Assembly (NCBI RefSeq): GCF_000426765.1
Contig: NZ_AUFZ01000016.1
Span: 248,001 to 312,000 of the forward strand
Source of the DNA: Vibrio litoralis DSM 17657
GTDB lineage: Bacteria > Pseudomonadota > Gammaproteobacteria > Enterobacterales > Vibrionaceae
Length of the DNA stretch: 64,000 nt
Reading direction: 5' to 3'
The position numbers and the translations under genes are program-made. Below the pieces are notes generated by a model, which saw only the letters and a program-made list of their open reading frames with translations, did no database searches and was not told where the DNA came from. Of the stretch, positions 8,280-16,015 are shown one piece after another. Numbering within the stretch: the first letter of the stretch is position 1; every line of letters begins with the position of its first letter.

Positions 8280-8999
8280 TTATGAATTATATTCGGCAGT
8301 AAAAGCGGCTTTACATGCATTAAAGCGATTTACGAATTCATCAATATCTTCTTGTTGGTAAGGCTTCAGCCCACTCGCGATCATTTTTTTCACGCCTTTG
8401 CCGACCACTTCACCATCTTCTTTAAAAGCAAAGTTTAATGTTACTACACCGCGTTTACCGGTTACATCAAACGTCGCACCAGTAAACTCAACTTCAGGAT
8501 GAGAGAGATCTAAGCGGCAGAACTCAACATCCATACTTTCGTAGATCACGAGAGGGCGTTGAGTGTTAATCATCATCTGCTCTTCTTCCATTAGAGGAAC
8601 CATGATGTGTGGGAAATTCATACCAGAAAACTGAACGTAGTTTGTGACGACATGTTCAATAAAGTTTTGATCTTGGCTTTTTTCACCTTCGTGATGCATC
8701 AGTAGGTATTCTTTACCATTTTCATCAACTAAAGCACTGTCTTGAGGCCCTTTCTCTTCTATATGTAAAGCAACACCATCAGAGACCATGCCAGAAAAGC
8801 GGAAGCTCATTTTTTGGCTAATGCCTTCTTGTTGCAATAAAACGGCAAATAAAAGGTCACCAGGAACACAGAAACGTTTGCTGTCTTCATCATGAATAGG
8901 GTTGAAGTCACCCGCCACTTTTTTAGCAAAATGACTTGCTTGCTGACGAGTAAATTGGAAAGCGCTATCTTGAGTTGAGAAATAAGGTGTTAGAAACAT
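8280..8999 (-). CDS. DUF3581 family protein, hotdog-like motif
   Basis: A 239-residue soluble protein of the DUF3581 family, which is found mainly in Vibrio and relatives. Residues 24-50 read as a MaoC/PhaJ-like hydratase motif: FAKKVAGDFNPIHDEDS then a Gly-containing loop and a hydrophobic helix. In R-specific enoyl-CoA hydratases the Asp and His of D-x-N-P-x-H are catalytic. A beta-rich C-terminal half fits a second hotdog repeat. This suggests a hotdog-fold thioester enzyme or binding protein, but no DUF3581 function is known to me. Monocistronic, with a convergent terminator at its 3' side. Confidence 0.85.
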   Translation of the reverse strand: MFLTPYFSTQDSAFQFTRQQASHFAKKVAGDFNPIHDEDSKRFCVPGDLLFAVLLQQEGISQKMSFRFSGMVSDGVALHIEEKGPQDSALVDENGKEYLLMHHEGEKSQDQNFIEHVVTNYVQFSGMNFPHIMVPLMEEEQMMINTQRPLVIYESMDVEFCRLDLSHPEVEFTGATFDVTGKRGVVTLNFAFKEDGEVVGKGVKKMIASGLKPYQQEDIDEFVNRFNACKAAFTAEYNS

Positions 9000-9117
9000 A
9001 ATTCACTACTAATAGAAAAAACAGCCGAGATTATATATGACAATCGAACATAATTGGTCAGTCCAGTGAAAATAAATTGATTTTCTTTTACATGTTATAA
9101 GGTTAGAAGATTAAATC

Positions 9118-9423
9118 TTAACCAGAAGAACGCTCAATAGGGTAGATATTGCAGTAAAGCTCTTTCTCAAATTGACTTTCAAGTGCTGAGCGCCAGTGTT
9201 TGCAGTCATTGACAGGGATGAGATAAAAGTTTTCACGTGCCGTATCCGTGACGAAGGCAATACCATATCGCATCAACTCATAATGAGTATCGTGTACAAA
9301 CCCAAGGCTAAAGCCCTGACGCCCTGTCAGTTGGTTAATATCACGCCGAGTTAACGTGACTCCTTGTGTCTCATGGATAAATTTATCCTTTAACCACGAG
9401 GCAAAATCTTTAGCGCTGACCAT
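9118..9423 (-). CDS. Conserved hypothetical protein (101 aa)
   Basis: A 101-residue soluble protein. The start ATG at 9423 is supported by GAGGAAT 6 nt upstream; a longer frame to 9495 lacks such a site. Near the N-terminus, FASWLKDKFIHETQGVTLTRRDINQLTG looks like a short helix-turn-helix-like segment, followed by a beta-rich part with VHDTHYELMRYGIAFV. I do not recognise a family. It lies alone between DUF3581 and thrS, both on other transcripts. Confidence 0.7.
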   Translation of the reverse strand: MVSAKDFASWLKDKFIHETQGVTLTRRDINQLTGRQGFSLGFVHDTHYELMRYGIAFVTDTARENFYLIPVNDCKHWRSALESQFEKELYCNIYPIERSSG

Positions 9424-9679
9424 AGTGTAATTCCTCACAGCTTCCCTTGAATATAGACTCCCCAGCAAATGTGTATCGTTGCAGATAGATCGCAAGTTTG
9501 TGAAGGCAATTTCAAATAACAGACCTACCTCTTAACTTTAGCCAATGGATATTATTTTGCGTTGAAATCTTTCAATTCCAGTGAATTTCTTTAGAATACT
9601 CGCTTTCATATTTGGAAAAGCTTTATTAAGTACTAAAACTTGTACCAAATATTCGAAAACGATTTACTATCTTCTTTAT

Positions 9680-9735
9680 AACTTACTGATTATGTAGGTT
9701 AAATTTAAACTCATGTGCTACTTGGTATGTGGCAC
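9680..9735 (+). promoter_or_regulatory. thrS leader operator, tRNA-Thr anticodon mimic
   Basis: Two hairpins lie just upstream of thrS. The proximal one has a 7-bp stem, GTGCTAC (9715-9721) and GTGGCAC (9729-9735) with one wobble, closing a 7-nt loop TTGGTAT (9722-9728). The loop is shaped like a tRNA anticodon loop: a U in the position of U33, then GGU, the anticodon of tRNA-Thr, 30-32 nt before the thrS AUG. The distal one has a 7-bp stem, AACTTAC (9680-9686) and GTAGGTT (9694-9700), also with a 7-nt loop. The order distal hairpin, 14-nt linker, anticodon-like hairpin, ribosome site matches the four-domain operator by which E. coli ThrRS represses its own translation. Confidence 0.75.
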
Positions 9736-9755
9736 CACTGGAAATAGGATATATC

Positions 9756-11681
9756 ATGCCTGTAATTACTCTTCCTGATGGCAGTACTCGCCAATTCGAC
9801 AACGCTGTTTCAACTATGGATGTTGCTTTATCAATCGGTCCTGGTCTTGCGAAAGCAACCATCGCTGGCCGTGTTGATGGTAACCGTGTTGACGCGTGTG
9901 ACCTTATTGAAAATGATGCGAGCTTAGAAATCATCACTGCTAAAGATGAAGATGGCTTAGAAATCATTCGTCACTCATGTGCTCACTTGCTTGGTCATGC
10001 GATTAAGCAACTTTTCCCTGAAGCTAAAATGGCGATTGGTCCAACGATCGATAAAGGCTTCTACTATGACATCGATCTTGAGCATTCTTTAACGCAAGAA
10101 GATTTAGACGCGATTGAAAAGCGTATGAAAGAACTTGCGAAAACCAAATATCAAGTCATCAAGAAGAACGTTAGTTGGCAAGAAGCGCGTGATACGTTTG
10201 AATCACGTGGTGAAAGTTACAAAATCGAAATTTTAGATGAGAATGTGGCACGTGACGATCGTCCGGGTCTTTATCATCATGAAGAATATATTGATATGTG
10301 TCGTGGTCCACACGTACCAAATATGAGCTTCTGCCAGCATTTCACTTTATTGAATGTCGCGGGCGCATACTGGCGTGGTAATAGCGACAATAAAATGCTG
10401 CAACGTATCTACGGCACAGCATTTTCAGATAAGAAATTACTAAAAGAGCACCTTGTTCGTTTAGAAGAAGCAGAGAAACGTGACCACCGTAAAATCGGTA
10501 AGCACTTAGATTTATTCCACATGCAGCAAGAAGCGCCGGGTATGGTGTTCTGGCATCACAATGGTTGGTCTATTTTCCGTGAGTTGGAAGTGTTCGTACG
10601 TGAGAAATTAACAGAGTACGACTACCAAGAAGTAAAAGGCCCATTAATGATGGACCGTGTGCTTTGGGAACGTTCTGGCCACTGGGATAAGTACGCTGAT
10701 GCGATGTTCACAACTTCTTCTGAAAACCGTGAATATGCAATTAAACCAATGAACTGCCCAGGTCACGTTCAAATCTTTAACCAAGGTTTGAAATCATACC
10801 GTGATCTTCCATTACGTATGGCTGAGTTTGGTTCATGTCACCGTAACGAACCATCTGGTGCGCTACACGGCATTATGCGTGTTCGTGGCTTTACTCAAGA
10901 TGATGCGCATATTTTCTGTACAGAAGATCAAATTCAAGACGAAGTGAAGCAATGCATCAAGATGGTTTACGATGTATACAACACGTTCGGTTTTGAAAAT
11001 ATCGTTGTGAAACTGTCAACTCGTCCTGAACAGCGTGTAGGTAGTGATGAAATTTGGGATAAATCAGAAAGCGATCTAAAACTGGCATTGGAATCGATGG
11101 ATATTCCATATGAAATCCAAGAAGGTGAGGGCGCGTTCTATGGACCTAAGATTGAATTCACATTATACGACTGTCTAGATCGTGCATGGCAATGTGGTAC
11201 GGTTCAGCTTGATTTCAACTTACCAGGCCGTTTAGGTGCAACTTATGTTGGTGAAAACAACGAACGTTTAGTTCCAGTTATGATTCACCGTGCAATTCTA
11301 GGTTCACTAGAGCGCTTTATCGGTATTTTAATCGAAGAATATGCAGGTTTCTTCCCAACTTGGTTAGCGCCTGAACAAGCGATTATTACCGGAATCACTG
11401 ATAAACAAGCGGATTATGTGCAACAAGTTGCACAAAAAATGCAAAAATCTGGCTTTAAAGTAAAAGCGGACTTGAGAAATGAGAAGATTGGCTTTAAAAT
11501 CCGCGAACATACTTTAAAGCGTGTACCTTATATGCTTGTTTGTGGCGACCAAGAAATGGAAGCTGGTGAAATTGCAGTACGTACACGAAAAGGCAAAGAT
11601 CTCGGTAAATTTAAAGTTGAAGATTTTATTTCTTATCTTCAAGCCGATGTTTCAAGCCGTAAGCTCAATCTGGAGGAATAA
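9756..11681 (+). CDS. thrS: Threonyl-tRNA synthetase
   Basis: A 641-residue class II aminoacyl-tRNA synthetase that charges tRNA-Thr. Domain order is standard: N-terminal TGS domain (1-60), editing domain with [10 protein letters not shown] near 73-82 and a Cys-His pair around 180-190, catalytic core (about 243-535) with the zinc ligands in MNCPGHV and the motif 2 and motif 3 regions (FRELEV..., [20 protein letters not shown]), and the C-terminal anticodon-binding domain. ATG 9756 is used because TAGGAT lies 5-6 nt upstream and the protein then begins MPVITLPDG, as in E. coli (642 aa). It leads the thrS-infC-rpmI-rplT block and is probably autoregulated through the leader just upstream. Confidence 0.98.
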   Translation: MPVITLPDGSTRQFDNAVSTMDVALSIGPGLAKATIAGRVDGNRVDACDLIENDASLEIITAKDEDGLEIIRHSCAHLLGHAIKQLFPEAKMAIGPTIDKGFYYDIDLEHSLTQEDLDAIEKRMKELAKTKYQVIKKNVSWQEARDTFESRGESYKIEILDENVARDDRPGLYHHEEYIDMCRGPHVPNMSFCQHFTLLNVAGAYWRGNSDNKMLQRIYGTAFSDKKLLKEHLVRLEEAEKRDHRKIGKHLDLFHMQQEAPGMVFWHHNGWSIFRELEVFVREKLTEYDYQEVKGPLMMDRVLWERSGHWDKYADAMFTTSSENREYAIKPMNCPGHVQIFNQGLKSYRDLPLRMAEFGSCHRNEPSGALHGIMRVRGFTQDDAHIFCTEDQIQDEVKQCIKMVYDVYNTFGFENIVVKLSTRPEQRVGSDEIWDKSESDLKLALESMDIPYEIQEGEGAFYGPKIEFTLYDCLDRAWQCGTVQLDFNLPGRLGATYVGENNERLVPVMIHRAILGSLERFIGILIEEYAGFFPTWLAPEQAIITGITDKQADYVQQVAQKMQKSGFKVKADLRNEKIGFKIREHTLKRVPYMLVCGDQEMEAGEIAVRTRKGKDLGKFKVEDFISYLQADVSSRKLNLEE

Positions 11682-11684
11682 CCT

Positions 11685-12236
11685 ATTAAAGGCGGAAGAA
11701 AAGGCCAACAACCGGCCAAGCAAAACCAGCATCGTTTAAACGATGAAATTCGAGGCGTTAAAGAAGTACGCTTAACAGGTGCAGACGGCGAAGCCGTAGG
11801 TGTTGTTGCAATCAATGAAGCTCTAGAAGCGGCTGTTGAAGCTGGTATGGATCTGGTAGAAATCAGTCCAAACGCTGAACCACCTGTCTGTCGTGTGATG
11901 GACTATGGTAAATTCCTCTTTGAGAAGAGCAAAGCTGCTAAAGAGCAGAAGAAGAAGCAAAAGCAGATCCAGATTAAGGAAATTAAATTCCGTCCTGGGA
12001 CTGATATCGGAGACTATCAGGTAAAACTACGCAACCTGACTGGTTTCCTTGAAGACGGCAACAAAGTGAAAGTAACTATTCGCTTCCGTGGCCGTGAAAT
12101 GGCGCATCAAGAAATTGGCGTTGACGTTCTAAACCGTTTGAAAGCCGACACTGAAGAGTTAGCAGTGGTTGAATCTTTCCCAACGCGTATAGAAGGTCGT
12201 CAAATGATCATGATGCTAGCCCCTAAAAAGAAGTAA
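11685..12236 (+). CDS. infC: Translation initiation factor IF-3 (AUU start)
   Basis: A 183-residue IF-3. The frame is open from ATT 11685, 3 nt after the thrS stop, and begins (M)[20 protein letters not shown], which matches the known IF-3 N-terminus. There is no ATG until 11847, which would remove the first 54 residues. GGAGGA lies 8 nt upstream of the ATT. An AUU start is the classic feature of E. coli infC: IF-3 discriminates against it and so limits its own synthesis. The N-domain, lysine-rich linker ([20 protein letters not shown]) and C-domain ([15 protein letters not shown]...) are complete. Confidence 0.96.
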   Translation: MKGGRKGQQPAKQNQHRLNDEIRGVKEVRLTGADGEAVGVVAINEALEAAVEAGMDLVEISPNAEPPVCRVMDYGKFLFEKSKAAKEQKKKQKQIQIKEIKFRPGTDIGDYQVKLRNLTGFLEDGNKVKVTIRFRGREMAHQEIGVDVLNRLKADTEELAVVESFPTRIEGRQMIMMLAPKKK

Positions 12237-12260
12237 TTAACGGCCTTACAAGTAATACAG

Positions 12261-12302
12261 CCTCGTCATTCGCTGTTATGCAGTGATTGATGGGGTTTTA
12301 TT
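12261..12302 (+). terminator. Attenuator or terminator between infC and rpmI
   Basis: A 15-position stem, 12261-12275 with 12281-12295, closes a 5-nt loop (TTATG). It has one U-U mismatch and three G-U wobbles and is followed by TTTTATT. It lies 25 nt after infC and about 110 nt before rpmI. It could end the thrS-infC transcript or serve as a regulated read-through point for the L35-L20 genes. Confidence 0.7.
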
Positions 12303-12409
12303 CGCCCTAATTACATAATATTAACCGATATGTTTATTAACACTGCGTCTTTAAAGCTATTTACTTAGCACGTAGAACGATTAATACATACAATGCGGAG
12401 TTATTCATC

Positions 12410-12604
12410 ATGCCTAAGATGAAAACAAACCGAGGCGCTGCGAAGCGTTTCAAAAAAACTGGTGGCGGCTTTAAATTCAAGCACGCAACTAAACGTCACA
12501 TCCTGACTAAACGTACTACTAAAAACAAGCGTCAGCTTCGTCCAAATGCCATCCTTCCAAAATGTGAAGTAGCTGGTGTTGTTCGTATGCTTCCATACGC
12601 TTAA
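12410..12604 (+). CDS. rpmI: 50S ribosomal protein L35
   Basis: A 64-residue, very basic ribosomal protein, the usual L35 length. It starts [20 protein letters not shown] and contains [21 protein letters not shown] lies 9 nt before ATG 12410. A 173-nt leader separates it from infC. In E. coli this leader is the binding site through which L20 represses L35 and L20 translation, so similar control is expected here, although I did not identify the pseudoknot. Confidence 0.98.
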   Translation: MPKMKTNRGAAKRFKKTGGGFKFKHATKRHILTKRTTKNKRQLRPNAILPKCEVAGVVRMLPYA

Positions 12605-12640
12605 TTTTTTAGTTTAATCAAATAGTTTAGGAGAAGCATA

Positions 12641-12994
12641 ATGCCTCGCGTAAAACGTGGTGTACAAGCTCGTGCACGTCATAAGAAAGTTCTAAAGCAA
12701 GCTAAAGGTTACTACGGAGCACGTTCACGTGTTTACCGCGTAGCTTTCCAAGCAGTTACAAAAGCTGGTCAATACGCATACCGTGACCGTCGCAATAAAA
12801 AGCGTACGTTCCGTCAATTATGGATCGCTCGTATTAACGCTGCTGCTCGTCAAAATGGTCTATCTTACAGCCGTTTCATCAACGGTCTTAAGAAAGCATC
12901 TATCGAGATCGATCGTAAGATCCTTGCTGATATCGCTGTATTCGACAAAGCTGCTTTCGCAGTACTAGTTGAAAAAGCAAAAGCTGCTCTTTAA
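12641..12994 (+). CDS. rplT: 50S ribosomal protein L20
   Basis: A 117-residue ribosomal protein of standard length, with the L20 signature [25 protein letters not shown] at about 53-77. It follows rpmI after 36 nt, with TAGGAGAAGC just before the ATG. It binds 23S rRNA early in 50S assembly and, in enterobacteria, represses its own operon. A terminator follows directly. Confidence 0.98.
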   Translation: MPRVKRGVQARARHKKVLKQAKGYYGARSRVYRVAFQAVTKAGQYAYRDRRNKKRTFRQLWIARINAAARQNGLSYSRFINGLKKASIEIDRKILADIAVFDKAAFAVLVEKAKAAL

Positions 12995-13018
12995 TTAGAA
13001 CCAGTCTTTAAGATTAAG

Positions 13019-13046
13019 AAAAAGAGAGCCTAGGCTCTCTTTTTTT
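13019..13046 (+). terminator. Rho-independent terminator after rplT
   Basis: GAGAGCC (13024-13030) and GGCTCTC (13033-13039) form a near-perfect palindrome with flanking A and T runs (TTTTTTT follows). The apex would open to a CUAG loop. It ends the ribosomal block. Confidence 0.93.
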
Positions 13047-13572
13047 ATGTCTGATTTTTTAAGGCTACCGGTGAGCTATTTATACTCAATTTTCACGGCT
13101 TTACTCGTCTGATTCTTCACTTTAAGTCACTTTGGTATTCACCTCTATTCGTAACCATACGACTAAAATTAAAAACACTCTGTTCAGTTTCCATTCTGAA
13201 AAATCAGTTCCATCTAGTTTTTCATGACCTATTCTATTCGAACTTACCTTTCTCTTTATCGTCCTTTATGCTAGCTCATTTATTTATAGTTTTTTAAACA
13301 CATATTTTAAATTATCACCTATAATTACCTTGTTAATTATATTGATATAAAATTAATTCCTTTTACTTTGTAAGTTTATTTCTGCCAGCTATGTAATTTG
13401 TTTGTATGTTCTTAATTAATATAAATATTTCATTTATTGCCATTCAATTTTTGATATTCATCTCAAATATTTTATTTTAACCTTTATACCTATTTAAATA
13501 ATACATAATGATCGCCATTATTTGCTGCGTTGCAATTGTCAGTTTTAATTTAAAACCATGCTAGAGGTTATT
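13047..13572. promoter_or_regulatory. AT-rich region upstream of the T6SS operon
   Basis: About 525 bp without a credible gene. From about 13260 on it is strikingly A+T-rich compared with the flanks. It must hold the promoter of the T6SS operon. I searched for a sigma54 -24/-12 pair (GG, 10 bp, GC) near the TTGC motifs at about 13520-13533 and found none. The composition would suit silencing by H-NS-type proteins; that is inference. Confidence 0.5.
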
Positions 13573-14076
13573 ATGTCAAAGGAAGGAAGCGTTGCTCCTA
13601 AAGAAAGAGTTAACATTAAGTATATTCCAGCTACTGGTGATGCCCAGTCTGAAATTGAATTACCATTTAAAACTTTGGTGGTTGGTGATTTTAAAGGACA
13701 TGCAGAAGAAACTTCAATTGAAGAAAGAAAAGCTATTTCAATTAATAAAGATAATTTTCAATCAGTAATGAGAGAAAGTAGTCTCAGTATTAACACTTCT
13801 GTAGATAATAAATTATCACCTGATAAAGGTGATGACCTATCAATTAATTTACAGTTTAAATCACTTGAAGATTTTTCTCCAGATTCTGTTGCTTCTCAGG
13901 TTCCTGAAGTCAATAAGCTAATTGAATTACGTGAAGCTCTTGTTGCATTAAAAGGTCCTTTAGGAAATATTCCGGCATTCCGTGAACGCATGCAAGAGTT
14001 GCTAGGTTCTGAAGAAGATCGTAATCGATTACTTTCTGAATTAGAGCTTGTTGACAGTTCTAATAAAGACGTTTAA
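13573..14076 (+). CDS. tssB: T6SS sheath small subunit TssB/VipA
   Basis: A 167-residue sheath protein. The N-terminus (KERVNIKYIPATGDAQSEIELPFKTLVVGDFKG) and the C-terminal helices (LIELREALVALKGPLGNIPAFRERMQELL) are typical of TssB. ATG 13573 is chosen over an upstream ATG at 13558 because GAGG lies 6 nt before it. TssB pairs with TssC to build the contractile sheath. It is the first gene of a 15-gene operon all on the plus strand. Confidence 0.97.
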   Translation: MSKEGSVAPKERVNIKYIPATGDAQSEIELPFKTLVVGDFKGHAEETSIEERKAISINKDNFQSVMRESSLSINTSVDNKLSPDKGDDLSINLQFKSLEDFSPDSVASQVPEVNKLIELREALVALKGPLGNIPAFRERMQELLGSEEDRNRLLSELELVDSSNKDV

Positions 14077-14097
14077 TCAATTAATTAGGGAAAGATT

Positions 14098-15573
14098 ATG
14101 TCTACAGTTGAAAAGGTTCTTGAAAATACAACGTTAGAGCGTAGTAGTTTATTAGATGAAGTGATGGCGCAAACTCGTATTACTCCAAATGAAGAAGGCT
14201 ATGATATTGCCAAAAAAGGTATTGCGGCTTTCATTGAAAATCTTGTGAGTGCGAACCGTACAGAAGAGCCAGTTAATAAATCATTAGTGGATCAGATGTT
14301 GGTTGAACTTGATAAGAAAATCAGCTCTCAAATGGATGAGATTCTTCATAATGAGACATTCCAGCAGATGGAATCATCATGGAAAGGTTTAAAGCTTCTT
14401 GTCGACCGTACTGACTTCAGCGAGAACAATAAAATAGATCTTTTGCATGCGATGAAAGAAGAGCTGCTAGAAGATTTTGAATTTTCGCCGGAAACTACTC
14501 AGTCTGGATTGTACAAACATGTTTACTCTTCAGGTTATGGCCAGTTTGGCGGAGAGCCAACAGGTGCGATAATTGGTAATTTTGCCTTTACACCATCAAC
14601 GCCAGATATGCGCTTATTACAATATATGGCTTCCATCGGTGCAATGTCTCATGCCCCATTTATTTCGAGTGTCGGCCCTGAGTTTTTTGGCATTGATTCT
14701 TTTGAAGAACTGCCAAACTTGAAAGACTTAAAATCAATTTTTGAAAGCCCTAAATATACAAAGTGGCGCTCATTACGCGATTCAGAAGATTCTCGTTATA
14801 TTGGTCTAACCGCGCCAAGATTCCTACTGCGAGTACCTTATGATCCAACAGAGAACCCGATCAAATCTTTCAATTATAAAGAGAGCGTAACGGCATCTCA
14901 TAGTCATTATTTATGGGGTAACACCGCTTTTGCTTTTGCTAGTCGCTTAACTGATAGCTTTGCGAAATACCGCTGGTGTCCAAATGTTATTGGGCCTCAA
15001 AGTGGTGGTGCAGTTGAAGATTTACCTGTTCACGTCTTTGAATCAATGGGTGCGCTACAAGCTAAGATTCCAACAGAAGTGTTAGTGACAGACCGCAAAG
15101 AGTTTGAACTAGCTGAAGAAGGATTCATATCTTTAACGATGAGAAAAGGTAGCGATAATGCGACATTTTTCTCTGCTAATTCAATCCAAAAACCTAAGAT
15201 TTTCCCAAATACTAAAGAAGGCAAAGAAGCGGAGACTAATTATAAACTAGGTACGCAGTTACCTTATATGATGATTATTAACCGTTTAGCTCACTACATT
15301 AAAGTATTACAGCGTGAGCAGATCGGTTCTTGGAAAGAGCGCCAAGATTTAGAGCGTGAATTGAATGGTTGGATCAAGCAGTACATAGCTGACCAAGAAA
15401 ATCCGCCAGCAGACGTTCGTAGCCGTCGCCCATTACGTGCGGCCAAAATTGAAGTGTCAGATGTTGAAGGGAACCCTGGATGGTATCAGGTTTCTATGTC
15501 TGTTCGACCTCACTTCAAGTATATGGGAGCAAGCTTTGAGTTATCTCTCGTAGGTCGTCTGGACCAAGCGTAG
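14098..15573 (+). CDS. tssC: T6SS sheath large subunit TssC/VipB
   Basis: A 491-residue sheath subunit of standard length. Recognisable blocks are LLVDRTDFSENNKIDLLHAMKEELL, the PEFFGIDSFEELPNLKDLKSIFESPKYTKWRSLRDSEDSRYIGLTAPRFLLRVPY region, and the C-terminal GNPGWYQVSMSVRPHFKYMGASFELSLVGRLD. With TssB it forms the six-start helical sheath that contracts to drive the Hcp tube. AGGGAAAG precedes the ATG. The gene lies 21 nt after tssB. Confidence 0.98.
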   Translation: MSTVEKVLENTTLERSSLLDEVMAQTRITPNEEGYDIAKKGIAAFIENLVSANRTEEPVNKSLVDQMLVELDKKISSQMDEILHNETFQQMESSWKGLKLLVDRTDFSENNKIDLLHAMKEELLEDFEFSPETTQSGLYKHVYSSGYGQFGGEPTGAIIGNFAFTPSTPDMRLLQYMASIGAMSHAPFISSVGPEFFGIDSFEELPNLKDLKSIFESPKYTKWRSLRDSEDSRYIGLTAPRFLLRVPYDPTENPIKSFNYKESVTASHSHYLWGNTAFAFASRLTDSFAKYRWCPNVIGPQSGGAVEDLPVHVFESMGALQAKIPTEVLVTDRKEFELAEEGFISLTMRKGSDNATFFSANSIQKPKIFPNTKEGKEAETNYKLGTQLPYMMIINRLAHYIKVLQREQIGSWKERQDLERELNGWIKQYIADQENPPADVRSRRPLRAAKIEVSDVEGNPGWYQVSMSVRPHFKYMGASFELSLVGRLDQA

Positions 15574-15575
15574 TA

Positions 15576-16013
15576 ATGGCTTATATAGCACCAGAAGACA
15601 GTGCGTTTGGTATCAGCTTCCTTGAGCGTTTGGAAGCTGATGCTAAGCCTTTAAATATTATTCAGGCACCAAATTTAAGTGAGGTCCTTAATTCTGTCAG
15701 GAATAATATTTCAAATATTCTAAATACTAGAGTGGGAGATTCTCAGAGTAGCCCACAGCTGGGGTTAATCGATTTTAATGATGCGACGTTAGAAGTTAGT
15801 GATCTTTCGATGACAATCAGATTAGCCATAAAGAGGTGTTTAGACATATATGAACCAAGATTAAAGAATATTTCAGTGTACACATCACTTGATAACTTTG
15901 ATGCTTTTTCTTTACGTTTTCAGATCTTAGCTGAGCTTGACCACCAAGCAATTCATAAGAAAGTCAAACTTGATTTAATGCTAGATCAGAATAAAAAATA
16001 CAGAGTGTTTTAA
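15576..16013 (+). CDS. tssE: T6SS baseplate protein TssE (gp25-like)
   Basis: A 145-residue baseplate protein related to phage T4 gp25. It has the short N-terminal FGISFLERLEADA helix, SVRNNISNILNTRVG, and the C-terminal EPRLKNISVY and LRFQILAELDHQAIHKKVKLDLMLDQNKKYRVF. It starts 2 nt after tssC. TssE joins TssF and TssG in the baseplate wedge and nucleates sheath polymerisation. Confidence 0.95.
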   Translation: MAYIAPEDSAFGISFLERLEADAKPLNIIQAPNLSEVLNSVRNNISNILNTRVGDSQSSPQLGLIDFNDATLEVSDLSMTIRLAIKRCLDIYEPRLKNISVYTSLDNFDAFSLRFQILAELDHQAIHKKVKLDLMLDQNKKYRVF

Positions 16014-16015
16014 TA

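Noticed and set aside
11847..12236. infC starting at ATG 11847
   Set aside because: It would remove 54 conserved IF-3 residues that are encoded in frame from ATT 11685.
13500..13560. Possible sigma54 promoter before tssB (TTGC motifs near 13520-13533)
   Set aside because: No GG pair lies at the required distance upstream of either GC, so the -24 element is missing.
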